Origin: Rheinheimera oceanensis
Lineage (GTDB): Bacteria > Pseudomonadota > Gammaproteobacteria > Enterobacterales > Alteromonadaceae
Direction of reading: 5' to 3'
Assembly (NCBI RefSeq): GCF_018831085.1
Contig: NZ_JAGPNM010000007.1
Coordinates: 184,514-248,513, forward strand
DNA length: 64,000 nt
Numbering within the stretch: position 1 is the stretch's first letter; each line of letters opens with the position of its first letter. The notes below the pieces were generated by a model, which saw only the letters and a list, made by a program, of their open reading frames with translations, had not been told where the DNA came from and did no database searches. Shown here piece by piece: positions 63,147 to 64,000 of this stretch. The position numbers and the translations under genes were made by a program.

Positions 63147-63845
63147 ATGTTGTTAGAAAAGTATGTTAACCAGAGTAGCGCAGGTTTTAGTTTTAGCCGT
63201 AAACAGGCCAGTGAGTTTGCCAAACAAGTAGCAACGGACTTTAATCCCATTCATGATGAAGAAGCGAAACGGTTTTGCGTACCAGGCGATTTATTGTTTT
63301 CGTACCTGCTAACCCGGTACGGTATTACAGAACAACTTAGCTGCCAGTTCTCTGGCATGGTGGGTGCTGACGTGCTGTTACAATGTAAAGAGCAGGATAA
63401 CCTGATAACGATTTGCGATAATCAGGATAAAACCTATTTGTCTTTGCAGCATAACGGTGCTTGTCAGCATGACTTAGCTGTTATTGAGCCATTGATCCGC
63501 GACTACGTAAAATTCTCTGGTCAGAACTTCCCGCATATCCTGTTACCGTTGATGCAACAGCATCAGGTGATGATTAATCCGCAGCGTCCGCTGGTGATAT
63601 ACGAAAGTATGGCACTAAGCTTTGCCCGTTTGCCCAGACAAAAAGTGGATTTATGCCTTACCGCATCTTCGCTGTCAGTAGATGGTAAACGTGGTAATGC
63701 TCTTCTGGAGTTCTCGTTAAGCGAGCAGGGTGAACTGATAGGTAAAGGTGAAAAGCGAATGATCCTGAGTAACCTTATGCCTTACGATGACGCACAAATG
63801 CAGCAAATGGTTGCTGAGTACAATAGTCGTAAAGTTGCGGCTTAA
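63147..63845 (+). CDS. DUF3581 protein, hotdog-like
   Basis: 232 residues, LLEKYVNQSSAGFSFSRKQA at the N-terminus and VATDFNPIHDEEAKRF (about 28-43), where the DFNPIHD motif recalls the active-site turn of MaoC-type hydratases. The remainder matches DUF3581 of gammaproteobacteria as I recall it. Enzymatic function is unproven. It lies between the EAL protein and the probable rrn promoter. Confidence 0.75.
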   Translation: MLLEKYVNQSSAGFSFSRKQASEFAKQVATDFNPIHDEEAKRFCVPGDLLFSYLLTRYGITEQLSCQFSGMVGADVLLQCKEQDNLITICDNQDKTYLSLQHNGACQHDLAVIEPLIRDYVKFSGQNFPHILLPLMQQHQVMINPQRPLVIYESMALSFARLPRQKVDLCLTASSLSVDGKRGNALLEFSLSEQGELIGKGEKRMILSNLMPYDDAQMQQMVAEYNSRKVAA

Positions 63846-63861
63846 TATAGAAAAGGGAAAT

Positions 63862-63899
63862 GCGTGTTTTGGCTAATTAATCAGCAGTCACGCTTTTTC
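63862..63899 (+). terminator. Weak terminator after the DUF3581 gene
   Basis: GCGTG pairs with CACGC across a 22-base loop that itself holds GCT/AGC, followed by TTTTTCT. Short stem, so tentative. Confidence 0.4.
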
Positions 63900-63912
63900 T
63901 GTTAATAACCGC

Positions 63913-63940
63913 TTGCAGGTATTCCAAAAGGCCCTATAAT
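63913..63940 (+). promoter_or_regulatory. Stable-RNA-type promoter, probably rrn P1
   Basis: TTGCAG, 16-bp spacer, TATAAT, then the GC-rich discriminator GCGCGCC, the hallmark of stringently controlled rRNA promoters (compare the rrnB P1 pattern CCCTATAATGCGCC, from memory). An AT-rich tract upstream (63871-63908) could be an UP element. The 60 bp after it code for nothing and would be the leader of an operon beyond the edge. Confidence 0.7.
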
Positions 63941-64000
63941 GCGCGCCATGCCACGGGGTAGCGCTGATGCGGTGCTTCGGGTGAGTTAAAACGGGCCGCA

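Noticed and set aside
63941..64000. TPP riboswitch (CACGGGGTAGC resembles the start of a THI box)
   Set aside because: The CTGAGA element and the rest of the aptamer core are not seen; an rRNA leader fits the promoter better.

Overview
The window comes from a gammaproteobacterium of the Alteromonadales type, probably close to Rheinheimera, Arsukibacterium or Alishewanella. The evidence is the gene content and order: purC-bamC-dapA/gcvR-bcp, hda, pheST-ihfA, yejK/yejL/yejM, bepA-arsC-wrbA-DUF2069, ydbH-ynbE-ydbL, a lysine-riboswitch lysC, and families typical of this group (DUF3081, DUF3581, a VC2046/SO_2500-like protein, DUF2066). The genus is an inference, because no rRNA lies inside the window.

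Layout. 1-3200 is an accessory block of small, AT-richer, plus-strand orphan genes separated by structured spacers that resemble worn integron attC sites. 3228-6171 is an overlapping minus operon, cstA / cory-CC-star / ArsA-type ATPase. 6267-14390 holds a TPR-GGDEF sensor, the envelope lipid-transport set ydbH-ynbE-ydbL, an M28 lipoprotein peptidase and two small unknowns. 14570-18992 holds a lysine riboswitch with lysC, an SDF-family symporter and the divergent queuosine genes queC and queE. 18993-26180 has a Lon-N-domain protein, rmuC, a periplasmic solute-binding-like protein, the bepA operon and a PerM-type permease. 26203-29350 pairs a TonB receptor that looks like the PQQ importer PqqU with a PQQ-dependent aldose dehydrogenase.

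29484-39096 is core metabolism and information processing: bcp, gcvR, dapA, bamC, purC, a DUF2066 protein, hda, pheS, pheT, ihfA. 39244-45763 is a long plus-strand cluster (DUF523/DUF1722 protein, photolyase, SnoaL-like protein, FAD oxidoreductase, DUF1365, cyclopropane-fatty-acid-synthase-like methyltransferase, then a tiny secreted ORF and CsbD). It looks like a light/oxidative-stress membrane-lipid modification set. 45797-53539 contains an S1-domain protein, rlmF, yejM/yejL/yejK, DUF2897, an M15 peptidase, dapE and an ArsC/Spx-like protein. 53543-54607 has a divergent EIIA-Glc-like protein and a gap carrying a tight cluster of DnaA-box matches.

The right end has yfbV, xthA, a YgjP-like metalloprotease, deoC, a response regulator with TPRs, tRNA-Tyr, ychJ, an SOS-boxed sulA-like gene, an EAL-CBS-GGDEF protein and a DUF3581 protein. 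It finishes with a near-consensus stable-RNA promoter that probably starts an rRNA operon just outside the window.

The strongest leads for follow-up are the PqqU/PQQ-dehydrogenase pair, the cstA/CC-star/ArsA module, the photolyase-Cfa lipid cluster, the DnaA-box cluster upstream of yfbV, the orphan EIIA-like protein that has kept one of the two active-site histidines, and the cassette-like left end. All family assignments come from motif and sequence recognition by eye; no database search was run.
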